64,000 nucleotides of DNA from Aquatica leii (Eukaryota > Arthropoda > Insecta > Coleoptera > Lampyridae). The notes under the pieces were generated by a model that saw only the letters and a program-made list of their open reading frames with translations, made no database searches and was not told the origin of the DNA. The position numbers and the translations under genes are program-made. Location of the stretch: the NCBI GenBank assembly GCA_035610365.1, contig CM069433.1:79580236-79644235 (forward strand), read 5' to 3'. This document shows positions 25,401-35,318 of this stretch, piece after piece; within the stretch, counting starts at the first letter, position 1; each line of letters begins with the position of its first letter.

Positions 25401-27365
25401 AATAACAATATTTTGAGATATACAGACTACAGCGCCACAGTTCACGAGATCTTGAAGGACATTACTCTCGTCGAAAGAATCATAGCATAACTCACTCACA
25501 TGCAACGCTCGGCCATGCGGCCTCGCGTCGCATTAAAGTTCGTTATGCTATTTCTTACTTTCGACTCTTGTTACGTAAACTACTATTTTACTATTTTAAC
25601 ATTTTTGGAAATAAGGCAAACCTATTATATTGAAGCTTTGCTATAAACTTTATAAAAATGTAATCCCAACTTGTTTCAATTTTGTTTAGGATGAAATTGT
25701 TTCTGATGATGAATGTGAACCGGAATCTCGCTCTGAAAATGAAGACGATTTGGTCCAAGAACGTCCTATTATGAGTGAAGTTTCTCAAATTCCTCAACAG
25801 CCAATGTCTTATTTCAATCCTAATGCTACTCCTCTACAACCGACTCTTCCTCCCGTTACACACCACCACGCACAACAACCAACCAACTTGACTCACGTTT
25901 TACCAACACAACCTGTAATGGCTGCTGTCAATGGTACCCTTCATCCGGACGATATAAATGCAATTCAAGGTAACTTATCCTTTCAACTAACTTTATTTAT
26001 GGGTTTGTAATTTGACTGTCCTATCATAGGTGGACAACTTCCTCAGCACGTTCCACCTGTTCAAAGCCAAAACATTGGTACTCCTATGGGAAATCTGCCA
26101 TCTGGTTTGCCGCCGTCAAGTCCGTTAATGCCACCAGAGGAAACTCCTCAACCTATCGTAGAAGAGCCTCCAGTAGAAGCACCTTTAGAAAACATTTACA
26201 ATCCTGTACAAGATACCTTAGAACCGGTTGAATTAAATCAAGATACAGGTATTGTTTTAACTATAACATATATATTGTATCTTGAGTTTTGATTGAAGTA
26301 ATTTAAATAATTTCGTGTTTTAGTATCATCCAATGAACCAAAAACTTACGCAACACTTGTTAAAACTGGGGGAACTCCAAATTATTCTGGTGGAATGCCT
26401 ACAAATTTCAACAATCCTCCTAAATCGCCAGTAAGTGTACTTTATACTTTTTCAATTTGATTTGATAAAATTTTATTGTAGCCTTTAACCCAAGGCCGCT
26501 TTGATAGTCGCGATCAAACCTCTCCTCAAGTTGGGAATCAATCTTCTGGTCAACGTAATATGAATTCTAATCGTGGTCCAAGAAACAATCAGCCTCGCCC
26601 TCCTAGACAAGATTCTCGCTCGACTTCTGGCGGAAAAAATAGTTTCATGGACGATGGTTCAAATTATGGTTTGTTTAATTATTTAAATTGTTAATTTTAT
26701 CAATAATTTTTTACTACTTAGATGATCGCAGGCGGTCACAAGGACACGGAAATTCGTTTGGAGATAGTCATCAACTATTTTTGGGCAACGTACCTCACAG
26801 TGCTACTGAAGACGAATTGCGCGAAATCTTTGCAAACTTTGGCCAAATCGTCGATCTACGAATTCATAGTAAACCAAATACCAAAGGTGCTGCTCCAGGT
26901 GGACGTGCGCCTCCAAATTATGGTTTCATAACGTACGAAAATCAACAAGCAGTTCAGAATTGCTTGGCTTCAAAAGTAAGTTACCTTTCAATTGCACATA
27001 AAAAAGGAATAAATTTAAGGATTTGCTTTTTTGATTCAATGCCTTTTTATAAAATACATAAAAATCAGTTAAAAGTTTAATTTTTATTACAGCCAATTTA
27101 TTATCCAGACAAAGACAAGAGTGGTGTTCCATTAAATGTTGAAGAAAAGAAAACAAAGGATCGGGTTTCTTATGGGAACAGGCCACAATCCGACAACATA
27201 GGGGGACCGAGATCTCGTGATAATGGTCAACGTCGTCCAGGTCCACCACGCGGTGGAGGCGGAGGTGGAGGTGGACCAGTCAGTGGTTCTGGTGGACGTC
27301 CCAATAATTTCAATAGACCGCCACAAAATCGTAGCACTAGCAACACATACAATAATCGCCGCTAG
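19407..27365 (+). CDS. rin: Rasputin / G3BP (NTF2-like domain, RRM, RGG)
   Basis: A stress-granule nucleator and mRNA-binding protein; fly Rasputin acts in Ras/Rho signalling and eye polarity. Coding exons: 19407-19504, 19590-19890, 25690-25969, 26030-26248, 26324-26430, 26482-26668, 26722-26975 and 27093-27365. All have GT-AG borders and consistent phase, giving 572 aa. The NTF2-like domain (about 10-133) has [21 protein letters not shown] and [12 protein letters not shown]. An acidic stretch follows ([20 protein letters not shown]), then a Pro/Gln-rich linker, [11 protein letters not shown], an RRM (about 400-480; [19 protein letters not shown] and NYGFITYE), and a C-terminal Gly/Arg-rich region ending NNRR. 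I chose the first ATG (MVME) because fly Rin also starts MVM and an in-frame [11 protein letters not shown] follows. The large intron 2 (5.8 kb) sits exactly at the end of the NTF2 domain. Confidence 0.96.
21566..21865. mobile_element. hAT MITE, 300 bp, perfect 8-bp target duplication
   Basis: The termini are CAGGCATGGGCAAC on the left and the inverse of CAGGGGTGGGCAAC on the right. The flanking 8-mers 21558-21565 and 21866-21873 are both CTCTAACG. The interior near both ends contains the CCGGCCCGCG and TTTGGCCCG strings common in Charlie-type hAT elements. It has no coding capacity. Confidence 0.93.
23945..24760. repeat. Interspersed repeat with palindromic head, class unknown
   Basis: A hairpin (arms TACTTTCCT and AGGAAAGTA, 23957-23977) opens the segment, followed by poly-T/A tracts and a block beginning GGTCTCTGAATC and continuing with GTGTCTATGTGTAAC and CCACGATAACTCTGTAACC. 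Near the far end, TTTTCCTTATAGAAAA (24720-24735) mirrors the head. I recognise this layout from repeats common in insect assemblies but cannot name the class, and no transposase is visible. Confidence 0.4.
25461..25575. repeat. Fold-back repeat with GC-rich apex
   Basis: Inverted arms: TCGAAAG..AATCATAGCATAAC on the left and GTTATGCTAT..CTTTCGA on the right. The GC-rich centre at 25505-25526 contains GGCCATGCGGCC, in otherwise very AT-rich intron sequence 115-229 bp upstream of rin exon 3. A second palindrome with similar organisation is at 55112-55254. Confidence 0.65.
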
Positions 27366-28750
27366 CTATTCACGTTTACCAACAACGATAATTATTTCAT
27401 TCAACTGCAGTGCTGGCACATACAAGCATAAACAAACTTTTTTATCAGTCTAGTTCGTGGGTGAATGAAATGTTATGGACAGTATGGTGTTATCACTTTT
27501 GACTAGTGATATTTGTTACAATATTTGTGCCAACAGTGAACATTATGTAGTGGCAGTGTATTTTTATGCAAACTGTTTTTCTTTATATTAGTTGACCCTA
27601 TTTTTAATTTCAGAAAACAAAGTGTGATAAGTAGTAAACGTGTTAGTTGCTTTCATATATGGGCTGTGTGTTAGTTTTAAATCAAAATTGAAAAAAAACT
27701 TTAGGTTTTCTTTTACTAGTTTGGTCCGAATTAACTAGTTTTTCTTTAATATTTTTAGAATGGTTTGTATATAAATACAGTTGCCGCATATTTGTGGTGT
27801 GCTTGTTTTACAATATAAAATTTTCTATTTTATAATTTATACAACTTAATAAGTAGCATCATTTCAGTTTACTACATATTGATATTGTTATATTTTGTTT
27901 TATTAATTAATGTTTATGCTCTTTTAAACTTTAAAACAACAAATATACTGTAGGCTTCTTTACCATTCTTTCTTAACAGCACAGCATAGTATTTGTTATT
28001 TATACAAATATACAGTAATAAACTGATTCTTTTAAGCAGCTAGTTTCATATTAGCAAGGACCGTAACCGTTGAATTTAGGTCTTCCTAAAATGAAAGTGG
28101 TAAATAGAAAAACACAATGTGAACTGATTTTGGGCACAGAATTATCATTTAGTTTTGTGTTAAGTTTAATCCTGTTTAGGCGAATTTTGTACTTCTAGCG
28201 TTGTCAGTTGACATACACAAATATATCTTAGTAAGGCTGAATTCTTTCACTAATAATTTTACAAAGGTCTAATTGTTTCTATCAGTCAGGTGAAGTATGT
28301 CTGAAATCAGGAATGTTTCCGCATACAAATTTAGTTTGTAACTTAATTTATATGTATTTATAGTTTTGTGATAGTTTTCTTAAATAAACTGCCTTAACTG
28401 CTAATTAGGTAATTTTTTTTATCTATTACTAGTCGGAGTGTTCTGTTTACTCTTATAATACAAGAGTTTTGATAAATTTAGTATTGTACACGGTTACCTT
28501 ATTTTACCTGACATGTACTTATTTCATTTTTGGTTCAAGTTTGACTATTATATTCAGCTGTCGTTAACAGAAATATTTGTATACTCTCTTTGTAAAATAC
28601 TGGAACTAAAACTGTTAAATAAAAATACTAGTATTTTGTTCATCTAAATTTTGTTTTTTTATGTTGAATGTTATCATTTTTTTTAGTTACACAAAAGCAT
28701 TAATGTTCATTGCTGTTGTATAAATAAAGCGTTCAATTAAAATTGTGTTC
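27366..28750 (+). other. rin 3' UTR with four poly(A) signals
   Basis: After the TAG at 27363 there are AATAAA hexamers at 28017, 28383, 28618 and 28723. The last is followed by a GU-type stretch (TGTGTTCC, about 28744) and best fits the distal cleavage site, giving a 3' UTR of up to about 1.4 kb. Multiple signals suggest alternative polyadenylation. Confidence 0.55.
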
Positions 28751-30077
28751 CACTGAACTTGAACAATTTTACTTTTTAAATAGTAAATTTTATGATACAG
28801 TAATTAGGTAGAATATAAAAACGTTCCTTAATAAACTGATTAATTAATTTTTGTTTACCATATTTTAAAACCCTAAAGTTACCAATTAAATTTGTCTAAA
28901 TTTTCTTACTTTATCATAAAGAAAATAGAGGGCATTTTGTATAGACAGTAGGAAATGTAAAAAATTACAAAGTTTGAAAATGTATCGTTACATTAATCAA
29001 ATATTGTCCAATGCAATTTGTTTTTTTTTTATAAAATAATTGTCCAAAAAATGCTTTTTAATTTATATACTGACGAACAATAAAGGGAATAAAGGTCACT
29101 CAATCCTGTAATGTGTAGGAGTGTTTTTGATTCAATTGTAAACTGATAACTTATTTTGCTGTGTTTTTGTTTTGATTTCTCTTTGTTCGCATAGTGTAGT
29201 GTTTACAGTGTTCTTCTAACTACTTATAATGCTTGTGAATCCCGTTGATGTGGCAAGAACTTTGGCGTTAATACAAGACAGCGTGAAACTTTTGTTGCTA
29301 TTCAAGAAATTACTAGCATTATGAAGAGATTATTAACCTAAAGACCAGGATCTAAGCCAAACAGCGCCACCATCTGAACACATGGCCGTTTTTGAAACAG
29401 AACATCAATATCTTCAAGGGACTACTTTTTTGTCTGCTCGTCAGTGTACAATGACTTATTTATTTTATATAATTGCACAAAAGTAAACATCTCAGACGGC
29501 AGACAATTGCTTAATATTACACCAAAAATTTATTTTAAGTATTTATTTTAAATTCACGAAAAATCTCTTACATGTAGTAAAATAATCCTTTGGAAAATGC
29601 TACATAGAAACTAATGCCATTTGTACATTTTTTACCCATATTAGGTATATTCGTCCATGTACTAAAAATGTACGTACATATGACATATACAATCAATACA
29701 ATTATAAGTATGCACTTTGTATGTTAAAACTTTACGACCGTTGTAACTACATTTTACATTGAGTGAATTTTAATTTTGAGTGAAAACCAAAATACCTACT
29801 AATTTAGCCATACCAAAAACCATATATTATATGGTCTCTGGCCATACCTTTACATTTCTTAATTTTTTTCTTTGGTTGCTGTTTTAGCGCAATTAAACTA
29901 AAATTGAATTTAGATGACTGCCTACTCTAAAAGTATCGTGCCCTCCTATTTTAGAAAACCTGGCGCAGTTTTAAAATTCGTTTTTTTTAAGTTTATGCAA
30001 AAAATACGTTAACCTAAAAAATCAGTACGTTTTTCCATGAAAGTCGATACGTAAAAACATAACTATAAATACAGTTA
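28751..30077. other. Intergenic with a Tc1-like transposase scrap
   Basis: At 29229-29460 the plus strand reads MLVNPVDVARTLALIQD, then in other frames FVAIQEITSIMKRL, RPGSKPNSATI and a decayed NRTS string. The order VAR-x-LAL-x-x-D ... RRPGS ... matches the helix-turn-helix region of insect Tc1/IS630 transposases. It is only a remnant, with no ends located. Nothing else is recognisable in this stretch. Confidence 0.38.
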
Positions 30078-30326
30078 CCGTAAGATGGGGTGACTTTGCC
30101 TGCAGTGGTGACTTTGTCATTCTACGCAAGGCGCCAGAAAGAAAAGTTTTACTAGGGGTATTTCCTTTGTGGTTATTATTTTAGGGTTAATCTGTCGTGA
30201 GGGTAGGCGGGGAATGTAAACAGTTAATCATAACCGATTGTTTCCCTCCTAACCTAAAATACTGAGATTTAATATGCATTGGCAAAGTCACCCCATAATT
30301 ATTTACCTGAACATTTTCAGATTAGA

Positions 30327-32660
30327 ATGCCCCGAATTTACAAGAAACGTCTGGGTTCCAGACAGTATAAGAATTATTCACCAGAAACATTGCAACGTAC
30401 GTGCTTTGATAGAAATAAGAAGAGGTCGTTTAAGCTATCAACAAGCCTCGGAGAGGTTCCACATTCCTAGAAGAACATTGGTAAATAAAATAAAAAATAA
30501 GCATACAGGTACCGTTGGTGGCCAACTAGTTCTTCCAATAACTCTTAAAAGAAGTTTAGTGGATGTTTTAATCGCTGCTGCCGAGTTTGGAAGTCCATTG
30601 ACTGCTTTGGATTTAAGGATGGTGGTAAGACAACACTTACAGCCATATTCATAGACGATCGCCGGCGATTTGCTGGCGGTTTCGCTGGAGGTTTCTCCGG
30701 CGAACGGCTAAAACATAATTTGTGTTGCACAGTCGTTCTTCCGCCGTTCGCCACGCCGGCAAAAGTTTGTCTTACTGATCATGCGCATTTCATTTCTTTA
30801 CATGAAATGCACGTGTTTAAATATATCAAATTTCTGCAACTGCTTATCTATGTACGATAGTAAACATATTAATTGTGTTTTTACGATGAAAACAATTTTT
30901 TTTATTCAAATTCAGATAGATAGCAATTAATACAAGAACCGGTAATCCTCTGTTAGTAATTTTGTTTGTGGTCTTTTATTATTGGTAGTAATATATCAAC
31001 TACTATAATTTTTCTAAATCTGTACCGTTTTTAAATTGATCATTATAAACTTCTAATGAGTTTTCCATGTCTCGAATATACCTATAATATTTAAATTAAT
31101 AGTCAGATGTCAGCTTTTAAATAAGAAAAATGAAATAAAAATATAAAGAAAAACATTTATACTGGTTTCTTTATTTGATACCGACGAGGTATGTAAATTA
31201 GCAGATCAAAAATGTCCCTGTTTGAATTATAAATTATATTTAATTCACGTTCCATTTTATTTTTAAAAATAACGAAAATTGGCAATTGCCAAATGCTAGA
31301 GAATTGCCGGAGATGGTATCGACTACCTCCAACCGTTCGCCAGCGACTTGCCAGGTTTTCACTGAAGTTTGTAGTAGAACGCATGCGCGTCGTTGCTGGC
31401 GAACGATTATGCATTGAAATTTCCTTCTGGCGAGCGGAGAAACGCCAGCGAGTCGCCGGCGAACGACTATGAATACGGCTGTTAGACAAGGAAGGTATAC
31501 AATTACAATTGTTTCGCAACAACCTTCCTGGGAAAGAGTGGGTGATGGGTTTTTTAAAAAGGCACAAAAGCCGTCTTACACAAAGGCATTGCCAAAATAT
31601 AAAAACCGTACGTGCTGAAAAGACTGAAGAAGCATTGTAATCATATTTTGATAATTTGGAGCAGTCACTCGCTGGAGTTCCAGCTTCACATTTGCTTAAT
31701 TATGACGAGACAAATCTAACAGATGAACTTGGCTCGCAAAAGTGTATTTTTTCTCGTGGCAGTAAGTACTCTGAAAGGGTGCTAAATTAAAAAAAAACAG
31801 CAATATTTTTAATGTTCGCAGGGACTGCGGAAGACAGTCTGTTGCCAACATATGTAGTCTATAAAGCAGAAAGACTATATGTTGCATGGTGCGTTGGAGG
31901 GCCAAAAGACTGCAGATTTAATCGCAAGTCAGGTTGGTTTGACGCAGCATGTTTTGAAGATTAGGTTCCTGAAAATTGTACTACCGTGGGCTCCAAAATT
32001 AAATGGGACAAAGGTGATTATAGGAGACAACTTGTCAAGCCATTTGAATATTAATGTTTTATTAGAATGACAACGTAATAATGGCATTAGATTTGTGTTC
32101 CTTCCTCCAAATTCAACGCACCTTACACAGCACCTTGACGTCAGTTTTTTTCGGTCCCTGAAAGGGGCATAGCGAAGCATTTTAACAGACTATAAAATAA
32201 AAAACCCTAGAGATCGAACACTGAATAAGTCAAGTTTTCCCTCCCTTTTAAACCCGTTGATTGAAAAAATAAAAATTACAGAGCCTGAGATACTAAAAAG
32301 TGGATTTAAAACAACAGGAATAAGTCCTATGAATCGAAACGAGGTTCTCAAAAGGATGCCCAATTATCGTGTAGAACAGAGATTGCAAGGGCCAATTGAT
32401 GAAACTTTATTAAACTATTTAAAGGAAACAAGGTCACCTAATCAGAACATATCCAAAGAGCAACGAGAAAGAAAATGGTACGCGTGAAGCCAGGTAAAAG
32501 CGTATCACGTGATGATGTAATAAGGATGAACACAGAATTGCCAGTCACAAGCTGAAGAAATAATAGATGACGGAATTGATGAACATGAAGAAATGGTCAC
32601 AGAGGAAGAACCTCAAGTAGAGGACTTCGTTGTTATTAATTTCAAAACAAACAAAACCTA
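30327..32660 (+). pseudogene. Pogo/Tigger-like transposase (psq HTH, DDE_1), broken
   Basis: The start is MPRIYKKRLGSR at 30327. After a frameshift near 30394 comes a Pipsqueak-type helix-turn-helix (LSYQQASERFHIPRRTL). The frame is interrupted by the MITE at 30640-31481 and continues with NNLPGKEWVMGFLKRHKSRL. The three catalytic Asp motifs can be seen in different frames: LLNYDETNLTDELG (31699-31740), VIIGDNLSSHL (32013-32045) and THLTQHLDVSFF (32119-32154). A TAA at 31638 interrupts one frame, and frameshifts lie near 31790, 31890 and 31960. The C-terminal region (to about 32660) includes an acidic segment. It would cut and paste the element at TA; as read it is inactive. Confidence 0.8.
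30640..31481. mobile_element. PIF/Harbinger-type non-autonomous element, 842 bp, TTA target duplication
   Basis: Terminal inverted repeats: CAGCCATATTCATAGACGAT at the left; the right end read inward is CAGCCGTATTCATAGTCGTT, and similarity continues through GCCGGCGA and GCTGGCG. The flanking 3-mers 30637-30639 and 31482-31484 are both TTA, the Harbinger target site. GCCGGCGA-type strings recur internally. There is no transposase. It interrupts the pogo-like gene, and removing it with one TTA restores the frame across the junction (HL|DKEG). Confidence 0.9.
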
Positions 32661-33045
32661 AACACTTTATAGGGAGAATTTTGAAAATCGAAAATGACAT
32701 GTTGGAGCTGAAATTCTTGCGAAAGAAACCGCAGAATAAATTTGTGTTTCCAGATGCTGATGATGTTATAGCTATATAGATAGAAATCAAATAGAAATGA
32801 TATTACCCAAACCGAACAGCCAGATGTCCAGCACACGGCAACTTTTTGAGTTTACAGTAGATTTGTCAAAGTTCAATTTGTAGTCCCTTGTATTATTTTG
32901 AATGAATTTAAATAAATGGTTTTTACTTAATAATGTACCAATTTTTGAAGAATTAAGAGTACCTACCTAATAAACTTTCCTATTTCCCCTTATTTTATTC
33001 TTCTGTACTTTAGGGATTGCAAAGACACCTCACAGAGTACTCTAC

Positions 33046-34785
33046 CACATAATAACAACCATAAGGGACACTCAGTAGTTTCCCGCGCAAAAAAATTGAG
33101 AGCGCATGTGCTAGTTTGCACACATAAGAATATGGCGGTCGTGAATCTATTGTTTCTGACAAATTAGGTTAAATTTGGAATTCTTTTGTATTTACATCTT
33201 TTATGATAAATAAACGTCAAGAATTTACAAATGCAGTTCTTGAGTGCAATACAAGCAATTATGCTTATGATAAACAATTTCGTTTGTTGAAAATTATAGT
33301 GACAAAAATAACGTTATTAGTCAATTTATATTTATGTGAAAATTCGTATTGTTAGCTGCACGGTGTAATGAGTTAAAAACATAAATAATACCAATAATAC
33401 AGACTAGACCACTAGACTAAATACCACAGCATTCTTTTTCGATAAGAAAATTGTAGTTTAAGCATTTGTTAAATCGTCAGATTTTTTTTAAATGCATAAC
33501 ATACAATAATTAAGATGATAAAGTCATTTGAATTAATTTGCAAATGTGGTCAGCTTAAACAGATAACTAAACTATATTTCAATGATATATCCTGACTCGT
33601 AATACAGCGTACGTATGTGAAGCAAATTGCCACCAATTACATATGACCAGTGGCGTCACCCAGAAAAATAAACAAGAGCTGTCTTTAAAACACTTGCGTA
33701 ATCAAGAAATATCTGTATTTGTCTTTTATGTTTAACAATTAAACAATGTTGTATATTTGATGATATATTTTAATAATAATTCAATTCAAAACGTTCGTAA
33801 ATGAACGGATGGTGTTCATACTTCAGACATTTATCATCCACGTGCTACTACTAATGCTTCTACGTTGAAGATCAGCGGATCAGCCGTGAATCTGTAATTT
33901 ACAATGCTTTTACTAACAATGCATCTTTGATTTACCATCTGTATTAATTATTACTACGTATGTTAAAACAACTAACGGTGGCAGATGCCATACCACCTAG
34001 TTATTAAAATGCTGCCATAGGTGTTTACTAAAGCGTTGCTAAACAGATGTTTGAATTAAATACTTGTTACAACTTTGTTAATACATTAAAAAAAAATTGT
34101 AAATAAATTTATCGCGTACCTTACATATAAGTATACGTGCCACCTATGCATTTTAATACCTACACTTGCTGCACGATTCTGTTTTCACAACAAATCATGA
34201 ATAAAAGTGTTTATCTACAACTGAGAGAATTTAACAACATTAACTATGTGAAAACAACTACTTATAAAGTGCAATGATCTGCTAAAATAATGACTCAAAC
34301 ACTAATTTTTAGCCTGACAAGAAACAATGTAAGTAAGTTATGAGAATTAATTTACATCTGGAACGTAATTCCCTGTTCTTTGTTATCATTGCGACTGCTG
34401 CAGTTAAAAGCACTACAATTAATTATTCTAACGACGTCAGAAAACGATGACGTTACATTCAGAAATAAAGCAAATAACGTAAAATCGCTAAAGGTGGCAC
34501 TTGTATTGTCTGCCACCTTTTTAATGGCTGCCGAACGAAAAAGCGACACATTCAGTATTCACGGCGTAGGTCGGGTATTACGAGTCCCCTCTCTTTCATA
34601 GTCTAAGGATATATCTAAGTTAATTAAAATAATCGATTTGTTGTCTAAAAAAATGCATTCTACTAAAAGAAATTAAATCTGGCGCTACAACACTATTTTC
34701 AAAATGGCCGAAGGTCACTCATTTTCCGGACTGCAATATCAAAGGTGCCGACAGAAGTGTCCCTTATTATGTGACTCTACTATGC
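33046..34785. repeat. Segment flanked by decayed inverted repeats, possible DNA element
   Basis: CACATAATAA..AAGGGACACT at 33046-33074 is found inverted at 34757-34782 (AGTGTCCCTTATTATGTGACT). The left copy carries an extra 11 bp in the middle. The interior (1.7 kb) has no recognisable transposase. It abuts the decayed right end of the pogo-like relic. Either a non-autonomous DNA transposon or chance association of repeats. Confidence 0.4.
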
Positions 34786-35318
34786 CTTTAAATGCATTAC
34801 ATCAACATATTTTTAGTTGAGACACGTTTTCTTTCGGAAACTGGGAACGTGAATTCGTGTGCGCAGGTTAAATCGTAGCCTACCGATAGATCTAGCCCGG
34901 ACACTGCTTTCGTGACGTCAGAACTGTAGATGAGTCGTCGTTGCGTTCGTTGTACAAATGCGTTAGAAATACACGCATTTTTAAATGAAATTAATATTAT
35001 TCGCTGTGATACTTGATTTATTTTTTATCGAAGGAGTTCGAAGGAGTAAAATTGCACTTTAGTTTATTATATTAAGTTTAACTACATCAATACCGACATT
35101 CCTCTTGAATGATGTCTTACTTTGTACATGCTAATAGCACAGTATAAATGTTGAGATATTTTATGTAATAAAACTAAAAAGCTTAACTACTACTACTAAG
35201 CAATTTATACATTATACAAAATAAATACAAGAACATAATAACTACAGTTTTTACAAAACAGTTTATTAACTAATTAAAATTATTTTAAATAAACACTAAT
35301 TAACAAATACACAGAAAC

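Larger units (their letters stand above)
19891..25689 (+). other. rin intron 2 (5.8 kb) with repeats
   Basis: Donor GTAAGT at 19891 and acceptor TTGTTTAG at 25689. It holds a 300-bp hAT MITE (21566-21865), a palindrome-headed repeat (23945-24760) and a fold-back (25461-25575). A minus-strand ORF at 22012-22263 encodes a basic Gln/Arg-rich segment ([17 protein letters not shown]) with coiled-coil-like composition. Related-looking minus-strand fragments continue on the other side of the hAT MITE, but I do not recognise the family and do not call a gene. Confidence 0.6.
30078..33040 (+). mobile_element. Pogo-like DNA transposon relic, split by a Harbinger MITE
   Basis: The left end, after a TA at 30076-30077, is CCGTAAGATGGGGTGACTTT. 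A degenerate inverse ending GCAAAGACACCTCACAGAGT lies at about 33018-33038. The motif GGGTGACTTTGCC is repeated near the left end (30089-30101; 30107-30119 with mismatches) and inverted at 30282-30295, just before the transposase. A MITE occupies 30640-31481. The right boundary is approximate. Confidence 0.65.

Noticed and set aside
26926-27326. Minus-strand ORFs opposite the rin RRM/RGG exons
   Set aside because: Shadows of rin coding exons; no domain in these frames.
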